A stretch of DNA of 64,000 bases, taken from NCBI RefSeq assembly GCF_902499125.1, contig NZ_CABVPX010000026.1, positions 1 through 64,000 of the forward strand. The letters run 5' to 3'. A model generated the notes under the pieces. The model was not told the origin of the DNA. It was given only the letters and a program-made list of their open reading frames with translations, and did not search any database. This document shows, in pieces, positions 26,069 through 35,036 of this stretch (position 1 is its first letter; the number at the start of each line of letters is the position of its first letter). The position numbers were made by a program, and so were the translations under genes. The stretch is from Burkholderia arboris (lineage in GTDB: Bacteria; Pseudomonadota; Gammaproteobacteria; Burkholderiales; Burkholderiaceae).

Positions 26069-26109
26069 GATGCGCGAAATCCGTACCGCGCCCGGGGATT
26101 TCGCGCATT
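26069..26109. terminator. hairpin between convergent DUF1493 and rng genes
   Basis: A 14-bp stem (GATGCGCGAAATCC against GGATTTCGCGCATT, one G-T pair) sits in the 77-base gap between two convergent stops. Neither side has a long U-run. A shared 3'-end structure for both transcripts is likely. Confidence 0.5.
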
Positions 26110-26125
26110 CGCACTCGAACGACCG

Positions 26126-27595
26126 TTACATCAGCACGATATCGTACTGCTCCTGGCTCAGATTCGACTCGACCTGCAGCGACACCGGCTTGCCGATGAA
26201 GTCGATCAGCATCGCGAGATGCTGCGACTCTTCGTCGAGGAACAGGTCGATCACCTGCTGCGCGGCGATCACGCGGAATTCGCGCGGGTTGAACTGCCGC
26301 GACTCGCGCAGGATCTCGCGCAGGATGTCGTAGCACACGGTGCGCGACGTCTTCACCTGGCCCTTGCCCTGGCAGGTCGGACACGGTTCGCACAGCACGT
26401 GCGCGAGCGATTCGCGCGTGCGCTTGCGCGTCATTTCGACGAGGCCGAGCTGCGAGAAGCCGTTGACCGTCACGCGCGTGCGGTCGCGAGACAGCGCCTT
26501 CTTCAGCTCGGACAGCACCGCATCGCGATGCTCGGCGTTCTCCATGTCGATGAAGTCGATGATGATGATCCCGCCGAGGTTGCGCAGCCGCAGCTGGCGC
26601 GCGATCGTGTGCGCGGCCTCGAGGTTGGTCTTGAAGATCGTGTCGTCGAAGTTGCGCGCGCCGACGTAGCCGCCCGTGTTCACGTCGATCGTCGTCATCG
26701 CCTCGGTCTGGTCGATCATCAGGTAACCGCCCGACTTCAGGTCGACGCGGCGCGACAGCGCGCGCTGGATCTCCGTCTCGATGTTGTACAGGTCGAACAG
26801 CGGCCGCTCGCCGGTGTAGTGGTGCAGCTTCGGGCTCACGGCCGGCGTGAACTCGCCCGCGAATTCCGCGAGGCGCTGGTACGTCTCGCGCGAATCGACC
26901 TGGATGCGCGTCGTGTCGTCGTTCGCGAAATCGCGCAGCACGCGCTGCGCGAGATCGAGATCCTGGTACAGCAGGCTCGTCGCAGGCAGCCGCTGCGCCT
27001 GAGCAACGATCGTCGCCCACGTCTTGCGCAGGTACGTGACGTCGCCGGCCAGTTCGTCGGAGGTCGAATCCTCGGCAATCGTGCGCACGATGTAGCCGCC
27101 TTTCTCGTCCGGCGGGATCACGGCCGTCAGGCGCGCACGCACGGCCTCGCGCTCGGCCTCGCTCTCGATCTTCTGCGAGATGCCGATATGCGGCTCCTGC
27201 GGCAGGTAGACGAGCGTGCGGCCCGCGATACTGACCTGCGTCGACAGCCGCGCGCCCTTCGTGCCGATCGGATCCTTGATCACCTGGACCATCAGCGTCT
27301 GGCCCTCGAACACGATCTTCTCGATCGGCTGGTGCGGCGTGCCCGACTGCGGCTCGCCCGCGAGGCGCGGATGCCAGATGTCGGCGACGTGCAGGAATGC
27401 CGCACGCTCGAGGCCGATGTCGATGAACGCCGACTGCATGCCGGGCAGCACGCGCACGACCTTGCCGAGATAGATGTTGCCGACCCGCCCGCGCGACAGC
27501 GTGCGCTCGACGTGAAGCTCCTGCACCGCGCCTTGCTGGACGAGTGCGACCCGCGTTTCCTGCGGCGTGAGGTTGATCAGGATTTCTTCGTTCAT
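26126..27595 (-). CDS. rng: ribonuclease G
   Basis: 489 residues, the same length as E. coli RNase G, which matures the 16S rRNA 5' end and degrades selected mRNAs. The S1 domain lies at about residues 36-125 (GNIYLGKVVRVLPGMQSAFIDIG). The catalytic DNase I-like domain has Asp in TTIDVNTGGYVG and in IIIDFIDM. The zinc-link CEPCPTC follows. The C-terminal scaffold of RNase E is absent, which separates it from RNase E. It is the last gene of the hemF - nadD - rsfS - rlmH - maf - rng run and starts nine bases after maf. Confidence 0.95.
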   Translation of the reverse strand: MNEEILINLTPQETRVALVQQGAVQELHVERTLSRGRVGNIYLGKVVRVLPGMQSAFIDIGLERAAFLHVADIWHPRLAGEPQSGTPHQPIEKIVFEGQTLMVQVIKDPIGTKGARLSTQVSIAGRTLVYLPQEPHIGISQKIESEAEREAVRARLTAVIPPDEKGGYIVRTIAEDSTSDELAGDVTYLRKTWATIVAQAQRLPATSLLYQDLDLAQRVLRDFANDDTTRIQVDSRETYQRLAEFAGEFTPAVSPKLHHYTGERPLFDLYNIETEIQRALSRRVDLKSGGYLMIDQTEAMTTIDVNTGGYVGARNFDDTIFKTNLEAAHTIARQLRLRNLGGIIIIDFIDMENAEHRDAVLSELKKALSRDRTRVTVNGFSQLGLVEMTRKRTRESLAHVLCEPCPTCQGKGQVKTSRTVCYDILREILRESRQFNPREFRVIAAQQVIDLFLDEESQHLAMLIDFIGKPVSLQVESNLSQEQYDIVLM

Positions 27596-27604
27596 GGGTG
27601 CAGT

Positions 27605-28237
27605 TCAGAAGGAGACGCGTGCGGTGCGCAGCAACGCGGCGGTCTCAAAAAGGGGCAGACCCATGATACCTGAATGGGATCCGTCGATTCGCTCGATGAA
27701 TTCTGCCGCGCGCCCCTGGATCGCGTACGCGCCGGCTTTGCCGAACGGCTCGCCCGTTTCGACGTAGCGCGCATAGTCGTCGCGCGACGCGGCCGCGAAG
27801 CGCACCAGCGAGCGCGACAGCGCGGGCGGCAGCAGTTCGCCGCCGGCGTCGATGACGGCGACGGCGGTCAGCACCGCGTGCTCGCGCCCCGCGAGGCGCG
27901 TGAGCATCGCGAGCGCATCGTCGGCGTCGGCCGGCTTGCCGAGGATCGCGCCGTCGATCGTCACGGTCGTGTCGGCGACCAGCACCGGCGCGGCCGGCTT
28001 GCCGCTCGCGACGAGGCGCGCACGCGCGGCTTCGGCCTTCGCGACGGTCACGCGCCGCACGTACGCATCGGCGGCTTCGCCGGGCAGTTCGGCCTCGAGC
28101 GCTTCGGCATCCTCGTCGGGGCGCGGCAGCAGCAGCTCGAAGCGTACGCCGATCTGCTGCAGCAGCTCCTGGCGGCGCGGGCTTTGCGAAGCGAGGTAAA
28201 GGGTCGGGAAAAGCGCGGGGGGCGTGCTGGACGGCAT
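27605..28237 (-). CDS. maf: Maf family nucleoside triphosphate pyrophosphatase
   Basis: 210 residues. Maf proteins hydrolyse non-canonical or modified NTPs (such as dTTP/UTP or m7GTP) to monophosphates. The N-terminal substrate-binding ASQSPRRQELL, the catalytic-region Asp in LVADTTVTIDG, and the C-terminal AYAIQGRAAEFIERIDGS fit the YhdE (dTTP/UTP) type. ATG 28237 (MPSSTPPALF) was preferred over an upstream extension. It sits between rlmH (51 bases upstream) and rng (9 bases downstream), a conserved beta-proteobacterial order. Confidence 0.92.
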   Translation of the reverse strand: MPSSTPPALFPTLYLASQSPRRQELLQQIGVRFELLLPRPDEDAEALEAELPGEAADAYVRRVTVAKAEAARARLVASGKPAAPVLVADTTVTIDGAILGKPADADDALAMLTRLAGREHAVLTAVAVIDAGGELLPPALSRSLVRFAAASRDDYARYVETGEPFGKAGAYAIQGRAAEFIERIDGSHSGIMGLPLFETAALLRTARVSF

Positions 28238-28288
28238 GGTGTCGTTATCTCGTTGGGCGCGCACGGCGCCCGTCTCGAGGACGACACG

Positions 28289-28759
28289 TCATGCGCGGTG
28301 GTAGGGGTGATTCTGCGTGATGCTCCACGCACGGTAAAGCTGTTCGGCGAGCAGCACACGCACCATCCCGTGCGGCAGCGTCATGCTCGAGATGCGCAGC
28401 AGCACGTCGGCGCGCGCTTTCAGTTCCGGATCGAGCCCGTCGGCGCCGCCGATCACGAACGCGACGTCGCGGCCGTCCTGCTGCCAGCCGGGCAGTGCCT
28501 GCGCGAGCTGCATCGTGGTCCAGTCGCGGCCGCGCTCGTCGAGCGCGACGAGGCGCGCGCCCTTCGGCAGCGCAGCCTCGATCTTCTGCCGCTCGGCCGC
28601 CATCACGCTTTCGGCGCTGCGGCCGCCCGAACGCAGTTCAGGCTTGATTTCGCGTAACTCGATGCGCAGCTCGGGCGGCATCCGCTTCGTGTATTCGTCG
28701 AAGCCGGATGCGATCCAGCCCGGCATCTTGTGGCCGACCGCGAGGATGAAAAGCTTCAT
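28289..28759 (-). CDS. rlmH: 23S rRNA pseudouridine(1915) N3-methyltransferase RlmH
   Basis: 156 residues, standard for this SPOUT-fold enzyme that methylates pseudouridine 1915 in helix 69 of the 50S subunit using SAM. The knot motif FVIGGADGLDPEL near residue 103 and the C-terminal MTLPHGMVRVLLAEQLYRAW ending in HPYHR are diagnostic. rsfS ends 18 bases upstream; the rsfS-rlmH pair, both acting on the large subunit, is conserved in most bacteria. Confidence 0.97.
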   Translation of the reverse strand: MKLFILAVGHKMPGWIASGFDEYTKRMPPELRIELREIKPELRSGGRSAESVMAAERQKIEAALPKGARLVALDERGRDWTTMQLAQALPGWQQDGRDVAFVIGGADGLDPELKARADVLLRISSMTLPHGMVRVLLAEQLYRAWSITQNHPYHRA

Positions 28760-28777
28760 CGGATGACGCGCGACGGC

Positions 28778-29224
28778 TTAACGGCGGCGGGCGGCCGTCT
28801 TGCGCGCCGGGCGGGCCGGTGCGGCTTCCTCTTCGTCTTCGTCGCCTTCGCTGGCCGTGGCAAAGCCGTTGGCCTTGCCGCCGCCGAGCTTCATCCGCAC
28901 GGGCTTGTCGCCCCAGATTTCCTCGAGGTTGTAGTACTGGCGCAGGGCCGGCTGGAGGATGTGCACGACTGCGTCGCCGCAGTCGACCAGCACCCATTCG
29001 CCGGTGTCTTCGCCTTCGGAGCTGACGATGTCGCCGCCGGCTTCCTTGACCTTGTCGCGCACGCTCGACGCGAGCGCCTTGGTCTGGCGGTTGGAGGTGC
29101 CCGAGGCGACGACCACGCGGTCGAACAGTTCGGTCAGGTGGCTGGTGTTGAACACCTTGATGTCTTGCGCCTTGACGTCTTCGAGGGCGTCGACGATCAC
29201 GCGCTGCAGTTTGCGAATATCCAT
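28778..29224 (-). CDS. rsfS: ribosome silencing factor RsfS
   Basis: 148 residues. RsfS binds uL14 on the 50S subunit and blocks subunit joining in starvation. The domain occupies about residues 1-112, with VVASGTSNRQTKAL, GEDTGEWVLVDCGDAVVHI and RQYYNLEEIWGD. The last 30 residues are an acidic (EGDEDEEE) then basic (RPARKTAARRR) tail of low complexity. ATG 29224 (MDIRKLQRVI) was preferred to an upstream open extension. nadD ends four bases upstream, the widely conserved nadD-rsfS pair. Confidence 0.95.
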   Translation of the reverse strand: MDIRKLQRVIVDALEDVKAQDIKVFNTSHLTELFDRVVVASGTSNRQTKALASSVRDKVKEAGGDIVSSEGEDTGEWVLVDCGDAVVHILQPALRQYYNLEEIWGDKPVRMKLGGGKANGFATASEGDEDEEEAAPARPARKTAARRR

Positions 29225-29228
29225 GGAT

Positions 29229-29930
29229 TCAGGAATGGTAGAGGCGATGTTGAAGAATATAGGCCCATACGGCGGCCGGCACATGTTCGGCCGACGCATC
29301 GGGCATTTGCGCATGGCGCGCGATGCATTCGCGCAGGTGGGCGCGGATGTCGGTCGCGGCGATGTCGAACGAAAGGGTCGTATCGATCAGCAGGCGGCCG
29401 GCCGGCGTGGCCTTCAGCACGTCGGCGCCGGCCTGCCGCGCGGCGATTTCCTGCGCAACGTCCGGCGGCGCCGCGCCCAGGTCGAAACCCGGGCGCGTCG
29501 ACACGCAGATGTGCGCGTAATCGAACAGCTTGCGCCAGTCGCGCCACGTATCGAGGCGCACGAGCTGGTCGGCGCCGATCAGCAGCGACAGCGACGCATC
29601 CGGACCGATCCGCTCGCGCCAGCGCGCGAGCGTCTCGACCGTGTAGGTCGGGCCGGTGTGCTCGATCTCGTCGGTGGCGACGGTCACGGTCACGCCCGGC
29701 ACGGACAGCGAGCCGGCGGCCGCGCGCGTCATCGCGAGCCGGTGTTCGGCGGCCGATACGTCGCGCTTCTGGTACGGCTGCCCGGCGGGCAGCAGCACGA
29801 GTTCGGTCAGGCCGAGCAGTTCGGCGAACCGGCGCGCGAGCGCGAGATGGCCGTCGTGGATCGGGTCGAAAGTACCGCCCAGCAAGCCGATACGACGCGG
29901 CAGCGGGGCGGGGCGGGCGGTGGTGTCCAG
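29229..29930 (-). CDS. nadD: nicotinate-nucleotide adenylyltransferase NadD
   Basis: NadD adenylates NaMN to NaAD in NAD synthesis. The nucleotidyltransferase signature GGTFDPIHDGHL and the C-terminal IAATDIRAHL (ISSTxIR-type) are clear. The start is unusual. The only TTG (29885) would begin at LGGTF and cut off the strand PRRIGL, and no ATG or GTG lies in frame for over 100 bases upstream. A CTG at 29930 has a good ribosome site (GGAAAGGA, 7 bases before it) and gives a 233-residue protein with a normal N-terminus. I use CTG; the minimal protein from TTG is 218 residues. Confidence 0.85.
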   Translation of the reverse strand: MDTTARPAPLPRRIGLLGGTFDPIHDGHLALARRFAELLGLTELVLLPAGQPYQKRDVSAAEHRLAMTRAAAGSLSVPGVTVTVATDEIEHTGPTYTVETLARWRERIGPDASLSLLIGADQLVRLDTWRDWRKLFDYAHICVSTRPGFDLGAAPPDVAQEIAARQAGADVLKATPAGRLLIDTTLSFDIAATDIRAHLRECIARHAQMPDASAEHVPAAVWAYILQHRLYHS

Positions 29931-29968
29931 AAACGCGTCCTTTCCTTGGGGCAGCGGGGCGCGCGGGC

Positions 29969-30892
29969 TCAGACCCAGTCGCGCGGCACGATGAAGTCGC
30001 TGTACAGGCGCGCTTCCGGCGAACCCGGCTCGGGCTGCCAGTTGTAGCGCCAGTTCGCGACAGGCGGCATCGACATCAGGATCGATTCGGTGCGGCCGCC
30101 GCTTTGCAGGCCGAACAGCGTACCGCGGTCGAACACGAGGTTGAATTCGACGTAGCGGCCGCGTCGGTATGCCTGGAAGTCGCGCTCGCGCTCGCCGTAC
30201 GGCAGCTCGGCGCGGCGCTCGACGATCGGCAGGTACGCCTGCAGGAACGCATCGCCGACGCTTTGCATCATGTCAAACGAGCGTTCGAAACCGGGTTCCG
30301 AGAAATCGTCGAAGAAGATCCCGCCGATGCCGCGCATCTCGTTGCGGTGTTTCAGGAAGAAATACTCGTCGCACCACTTCTTGAAGCGCGGATAGAGCGC
30401 GACGCCGAACGGGTCGAGCGCATCCTTGCAGGTCTGGTGAAAATGCCGCGCGTCGTCCTCGAAACCGTAAACCGGTGTCAGATCCATGCCGCCGCCGAAC
30501 CAGAACACGGGCTCCTCGCCCGGTTTCGTCGCGATCAGCATCCGCACGTTCATGTGGACGGTCGGGCAGTACGGATTGCGCGGGTGCAGCACGAGCGACA
30601 CGCCGAGCGCCTCGAAGCCGCGGCCCGCGAGCTGCGGGCGCGCCGCGCTCGCCGACGGCGGCAGCGCGTCGCCCGCGACGTCGGAAAAGCCGATCCCCGC
30701 GCGTTCGAACACGCGGCCGCCTTCGAGAATCCGCGTGCAGCCGCCGCCGCGCAGGCGTTCGGCCGGCCCGCGCTGCCACGCATCGGTCGCGAGCGGCGTG
30801 CCGTCGAGCGCGCCGAGCGCGTCGGCGATGCGTGTCTGCAGGCCCTGGAGGTACGTGCGCACGCGCGCCACGTCGTAGGTCGAATCGGTCAT
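29969..30892 (-). CDS. hemF: oxygen-dependent coproporphyrinogen III oxidase
   Basis: 307 residues, the usual size. HemF decarboxylates coproporphyrinogen III to protoporphyrinogen IX with O2, in the cytosol. Family segments are present in order: GGGCTRILEGGRVFERAG, PTVHMNVRML, FWFGGGMDLTPVYGFEDD, RFKKWCDEYFFLKHR, RGIGGIFFDDF and FDRGTLFGLQSGGRTESILMS. ATG 30892 (MTDSTYDVARV) is the family start. It lies 118 bases downstream of purD and is followed by nadD. Confidence 0.97.
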   Translation of the reverse strand: MTDSTYDVARVRTYLQGLQTRIADALGALDGTPLATDAWQRGPAERLRGGGCTRILEGGRVFERAGIGFSDVAGDALPPSASAARPQLAGRGFEALGVSLVLHPRNPYCPTVHMNVRMLIATKPGEEPVFWFGGGMDLTPVYGFEDDARHFHQTCKDALDPFGVALYPRFKKWCDEYFFLKHRNEMRGIGGIFFDDFSEPGFERSFDMMQSVGDAFLQAYLPIVERRAELPYGERERDFQAYRRGRYVEFNLVFDRGTLFGLQSGGRTESILMSMPPVANWRYNWQPEPGSPEARLYSDFIVPRDWV

Positions 30893-31010
30893 GTCTGGAC
30901 TGGGTGCCCCCGCCCGAAGCGGGGGCCGTAAAAAAGGCATCTGCCGGGCATTCTATCGAACCCCGGCAGAGGGGCCGCCGCCGCGCTGGGGCGGGGCGGC
31001 AGTTGCGACG

Positions 31011-32291
31011 TCACACGCTCTTGCGGTTGAGCGCGCGGAAACCGATGTCGCGGCGGTACTGCATGCCTTCGAAATTGATCTGGTTGATCGTGTCGTACGC
31101 ATGCTGCTGGGCTTCGCGCACCGAATCGGCGAGGCCGACCACGCACAGCACGCGGCCGCCGGACGTCACGAGCTTGTCGCCGTCGCCGAGCGTCGTGCCT
31201 GCGTGGAACGTCACGGCCTGTTCGGTCTCGGCCGGGATCCCGTTGATGCGGTCGCCCTTGCGCGGCGCGTCCGGATAGCCGTGCGCGGCCAGTACGACGC
31301 CGAGCGCGGTACGACGGTCCCAGTCGAGCTCGACCGTGTCGAGCGTGCCCGCGATCGCCTGCTCGACGACCTTCGAGAAATCGCTCTTCAGGCGCGCCAT
31401 GATCGGCTGCGTTTCCGGGTCGCCCATCCGGCAGTTGAACTCGAGCGTGCGCGGATTGCCGTCCTTGTCGATCATCAGGCCCGCGTACAGGAAGCCCGTG
31501 AAGCGGATGCCGTCCTTCTCCATCCCGCGTACCGTCGGCATGATGATCTCGCGCATCACGCGTGCATGCATCTGCGGCGTGACGATCGGCGCGGGCGAAT
31601 ACGCGCCCATGCCGCCGGTGTTCGGGCCGCGGTCTTCGTCGAGCAGGCGCTTGTGGTCCTGGCTGGAAGCCAGTGCCAGCGCGTGCTTGCCGTCGACCAT
31701 CACGATGAAGCTCGCTTCCTCGCCGTCGAGGAACTCCTCGATCACGACGCGCGCGCCGGCGTCCCCAAGCTTGTTGCCCGACAGCATCATGTCGACGGCC
31801 GCATGCGCCTCTTCGAGCGTCATCGCGACGACGACGCCCTTGCCGGCCGCGAGGCCGTCGGCCTTCACGACGATCGGCGCACCCTTCGCGTCGATGTACG
31901 CGTGGGCGGCCGCCGCATCGGCGAAGGTTTCGTAGTCGGCCGTCGGGATGCCGTGGCGCTTCATGAACGCCTTCGCGAAATCCTTCGAGCTTTCGAGCTG
32001 CGCGGCTTCGCGGGTCGGGCCGAAGACCTTCAGGCCGCGTGCGCGGAACAGGTTGACGATGCCGGCCGCGAGCGGTGCTTCCGGCCCGACGAGCGTGAAC
32101 GCGACGCCTTCGCTTTCCGCGAAATCGGCGAGTTCGTCGAGCGACGTGATATCGACGTTCTTCAGACGCTCGTCCTGCGCCGTACCGCCATTGCCGGGCG
32201 CGACGTAGACCATCTGGACGCGCGGCGACTGCGCGAGCTTCCACGCCAGCGCATGTTCGCGGCCGCCGGAACCGACGACGAGTAGTTTCAT
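31011..32291 (-). CDS. purD: phosphoribosylamine-glycine ligase (GARS)
   Basis: 426 residues, typical for monofunctional PurD, which makes GAR from phosphoribosylamine, glycine and ATP. The N-terminal KLLVVGSGGREHALAWKLAQS, the GPEAPLAAGIV substrate region, the ATP-grasp segment VVKADGLAAGKGVVVA and the metal-binding EFNCRMGDPETQPIM are all visible. Both purine enzymes for the GAR step, PurD here and PurT at 1.8 kb, are in the window but in separate units. A terminator-like hairpin separates it from the YebC-family gene upstream. Confidence 0.97.
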   Translation of the reverse strand: MKLLVVGSGGREHALAWKLAQSPRVQMVYVAPGNGGTAQDERLKNVDITSLDELADFAESEGVAFTLVGPEAPLAAGIVNLFRARGLKVFGPTREAAQLESSKDFAKAFMKRHGIPTADYETFADAAAAHAYIDAKGAPIVVKADGLAAGKGVVVAMTLEEAHAAVDMMLSGNKLGDAGARVVIEEFLDGEEASFIVMVDGKHALALASSQDHKRLLDEDRGPNTGGMGAYSPAPIVTPQMHARVMREIIMPTVRGMEKDGIRFTGFLYAGLMIDKDGNPRTLEFNCRMGDPETQPIMARLKSDFSKVVEQAIAGTLDTVELDWDRRTALGVVLAAHGYPDAPRKGDRINGIPAETEQAVTFHAGTTLGDGDKLVTSGGRVLCVVGLADSVREAQQHAYDTINQINFEGMQYRRDIGFRALNRKSV

Positions 32292-32310
32292 GGGATTCCC
32301 CGCAGACTAG

Positions 32311-32348
32311 AAAACAGGGCGGCCGGCACGCTCAGGCGCGCCGGCCGC
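32311..32348 (-). terminator. terminator between YebC-family gene and purD
   Basis: On the minus strand GCGGCCGGCGC pairs with GTGCCGGCCGC (one G-T pair) around an eight-base loop and runs into CCTGTTTT. A second hairpin (CCGCCGCGA with complement, 32365-32387) lies just before it. Together they close the YebC-family gene. Confidence 0.65.
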
Positions 32349-32395
32349 GGAATCGGTCAGGCCACCGCCGCGACAGGCTCGCGGCGGCCGGCATC

Positions 32396-33124
32396 TCATT
32401 CCTCGATGATGACGGCGTTCGTATACACGTCCTGCACGTCGTCGAGGTTCTCGAGCGCGTCCAGGAGCTTCTGCATCTTCGCCGCGTCGTCACCGGTGAA
32501 TTCGACTTCGTTCTGCGGCTTCATCGTCACTTCGGCGAGTTCGGCCTTGAAGCCGCCGGCTTCGAGCGCGTCCTTCACCTTCGAGAATTCCTGCCAGTCG
32601 CACAGCACTTCGATCGAGCCGTCGTCGTTCGTGTTCACGTCGTTCGCGCCGGCTTCGAGCGCGGCTTCCATCAGCGCGTCTTCCGACGTGCCGGGCGCGA
32701 ACAGGAACTGGCCGACGTGATCGAACATGAACGCGACCGAGCCGTCGGTGCCCATGTTGCCGCCGAACTTCGAGAATGCATGGCGAACTTCCGCGACCGT
32801 ACGCGTGCGGTTGTCGGTCAGCGTGTCGACGATGATCGCCGCGCCGCTGATGCCGTAGCCTTCGTAACGGATCTCTTCGTAGTTCGCGCCGTCCGCGCCG
32901 CCGACGCCGCGATCGATCGCGCGCTTGACGTTGTCCTTCGGCATGTTCGCGTCGGCAGCCTTGTCGACCGCGAGACGCAGGCGCGGGTTCGAGTTGACGT
33001 CGCCGCCGCCGAGGCGCGCCGCAACCTGGATTTCCTTGATCAGGCGGGTCCAGATCTTGCCGCGCTTTGCGTCGGCCGCTGCCTTCTTATGCTTGATGTT
33101 GGCCCATTTCGAATGACCAGCCAT
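32396..33124 (-). CDS. YebC/PmpR family DNA-binding regulatory protein
   Basis: 242 residues, family length. The N-terminus MAGHSKWANIKHKKAAADAK is diagnostic, as are NMPKDNVKRAID, the glycine-rich YEGYGISGAAIIVD and the C-terminal acidic LLDALENLDDVQDVYTN. Members bind DNA as regulators (PmpR) and some act on the ribosome to relieve proline stalling (YebC2-type/TACO1). Which role applies here is not readable. It is a single gene between upp and purD. Confidence 0.93.
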   Translation of the reverse strand: MAGHSKWANIKHKKAAADAKRGKIWTRLIKEIQVAARLGGGDVNSNPRLRLAVDKAADANMPKDNVKRAIDRGVGGADGANYEEIRYEGYGISGAAIIVDTLTDNRTRTVAEVRHAFSKFGGNMGTDGSVAFMFDHVGQFLFAPGTSEDALMEAALEAGANDVNTNDDGSIEVLCDWQEFSKVKDALEAGGFKAELAEVTMKPQNEVEFTGDDAAKMQKLLDALENLDDVQDVYTNAVIIEE

Positions 33125-33341
33125 ACCTTTCTCCGTGCCCGGGCGCGCAGCGCGGGCGATTGTTTCAATGTGTCGTTGAATCGGCGGCCGTTTCGGCGGG
33201 CATGAAGCCGCGGGGCCGCGCGTGTCGAGTGGAGCGTGATTTTATCACGCGGCGACCGCCGGTTCGGGGCCGCCGCATCTGGCCGAACGGCCGGGCAGGC
33301 CGCCGCGGACCGGGCCGCGCGCCGCGCGGCCGTGCCGGCAC

Positions 33342-33992
33342 TCAGTTCTTGGTGCCGAACAGGCGGTCGCCCGCGTCGCCGAGGCCCGGCACGATGTACG
33401 CGTGCTCGTTCAGGTGGGAATCGAGCGACGCGACGAACAGCTTCACGTCGGGGTGCGCGTCCTGGAACACCTGCACGCCCTCGGGCGCGGCGACCAGCGC
33501 GACGAACATGATGTTCGCGGCCGGCACGTTGCGGCGCTTGAGCACGTCGACCGCGTGCACGGCCGAATAGCCGGTCGCGACCATCGGGTCGCACAGGATG
33601 AAGATGCGGTCTTCCAGGTCCGGCAGGCGCACCAGGTATTCGACCGGGCGGTGGTCGTCGGCGCGGTACACGCCGATATGGCCGACGCGCGCGGACGGCA
33701 CCAGGTCGAGCAGGCCGTCCGACATCCCGATGCCCGCGCGCAGCACGGGCACGATCGCGAGCTTCTTGCCCGCGATCACGGGGGCGTCGACCGCCACCAG
33801 CGGGGTTTCGACCCGCTTGGTCGTGATCGGCAGGTTGCGGGTGATCTCGTAGCCCATCAGCAGCGTGATCTCGCGCAGCAGCTCGCGGAACGTGCGCGTG
33901 GACGTGTCCTTGTCGCGCATGTGCGTGAGCTTGTGCTGGATCAGCGGGTGATCGGTGATGAAGAGATTCGGGAAACGGCTGTCCTGTTTCAT
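33342..33992 (-). CDS. upp: uracil phosphoribosyltransferase
   Basis: 216 residues. Upp salvages uracil with PRPP to give UMP. Visible are the PRTase features VPVLRAGIGMSDGLLDLVP, the PRPP loop region LCDPMVATGYSAVHAVDVL and the C-terminal uracil-binding AYIVPGLGDAGDRLFGT. A GGCCGCGC/GCGCGGCC hairpin at 33313-33331 lies about ten bases past the stop, without a U-run. It is divergent from the SDR gene at 34.2 kb. Confidence 0.96.
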   Translation of the reverse strand: MKQDSRFPNLFITDHPLIQHKLTHMRDKDTSTRTFRELLREITLLMGYEITRNLPITTKRVETPLVAVDAPVIAGKKLAIVPVLRAGIGMSDGLLDLVPSARVGHIGVYRADDHRPVEYLVRLPDLEDRIFILCDPMVATGYSAVHAVDVLKRRNVPAANIMFVALVAAPEGVQVFQDAHPDVKLFVASLDSHLNEHAYIVPGLGDAGDRLFGTKN

Positions 33993-34201
33993 GACGGGGG
34001 CGCCTTGGCGGCAAAAGGGGATCGGGGGGCGGCGGCGGGCGCAAGCCGGCCGTCGCTTATGGCCGCAATTTTACCAAGGCGCGCCGCATGATCCGGATAT
34101 TATCGACGTCTCACGACAATCCGCGCGCCGCGCCCGCCCGTTCGCCCGCCCCCCGGCGGCGCGGGGCCGTCCCGGCGCGCGTCGCCACCAGGGAGTCGAC
34201 G

Positions 34202-34981
34202 ATGGATCTCGGTATCGAAGGAAAGACCGCGCTCGTATGCGCGGCAAGCAAGGGTCTCGGGCGCGGCTGCGCGGAAGCGCTGGCCGCCGAGGGCGTGAAC
34301 CTCGTGATCGTCGCGCGCACGCGCGACACGCTCGAGGAGACCGCGGAGGAGATCCGCGCCGGCGCGAACGTGTCGGTCACGGCAGTCGCCTGCGACATCA
34401 CGACGCCGGACGGGCGCGCGGCCGCGCTCGCCGCCTGCCCGCAGCCGGACATTCTCGTGACGAATGCCGGCGGCCCGCCGCCCGGCGACTTCCGCGATTT
34501 TTCGCACGACGACTGGATCCGCGCGCTCGAGTCGAACATGCTGACGCCGATCGAGCTGATCCGCGCGACCCTCGACGGGATGATCGCGCGCCGCTTCGGC
34601 CGGGTCGTCAACATCACCAGTTCGGCCGTGAAGGCGCCGATCGACGTGCTCGCGCTGTCGAACGGCGCGCGCTCGGGGCTGACGGGCTTCGTTGCGGGGC
34701 TGTCGCGCAAGGTCGCCGGCCAGGGCGTGACGATCAACAACCTGCTGCCGGGGCTGTTCGACACCGACCGGATCGCGACGACGCTCGCCGCCTCGGCGAA
34801 GGCGCAGGGCGTGACGGTCGACGAAATGCGCGCGCGGCGCGCGAACGACATCCCGGCCGGCCGCCTCGGCACGCGCGCGGAATTCGGTGCGGCCTGCGCG
34901 TTCCTGTGCAGCGTGCATGCCGGCTATATCACCGGGCAGAACTGGCTGCTCGACGGCGGTGCGTACCCGGGTACGTTCTGA
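34202..34981 (+). CDS. atypical SDR family oxidoreductase (BKR-like)
   Basis: 259 residues, Rossmann fold. The N-terminal cofactor loop is AASKGLGRGCAEAL, the NAG motif reads NAGGPPPG, and ITSSAVK holds the catalytic-type Ser. The usual Tyr-x-x-x-Lys is missing: the expected position reads LALSNGARSGLTGF. This matches the divergent ketoacyl-ACP-reductase-like SDR subgroup that lacks the Tyr/Lys pair. The C-terminus (GYITGQNWLLDGGAYPGTF) is normal. ATG 34202 was chosen over an open extension to 34088. mgsA follows after 55 bases and may be co-transcribed. Substrate unknown. Confidence 0.83.
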   Translation: MDLGIEGKTALVCAASKGLGRGCAEALAAEGVNLVIVARTRDTLEETAEEIRAGANVSVTAVACDITTPDGRAAALAACPQPDILVTNAGGPPPGDFRDFSHDDWIRALESNMLTPIELIRATLDGMIARRFGRVVNITSSAVKAPIDVLALSNGARSGLTGFVAGLSRKVAGQGVTINNLLPGLFDTDRIATTLAASAKAQGVTVDEMRARRANDIPAGRLGTRAEFGAACAFLCSVHAGYITGQNWLLDGGAYPGTF

Positions 34982-35036
34982 CCCGCGCGTTTCGCTTCAC
35001 GATCACGACAACAACCGAACGACGAAGGAACTGGAG

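Noticed and set aside
26069..26109. IS-type terminal inverted repeat near the accessory cassette
   Set aside because: The pairing is a single compact hairpin between convergent genes, with no transposase and no matching end on the other side of the cassette.
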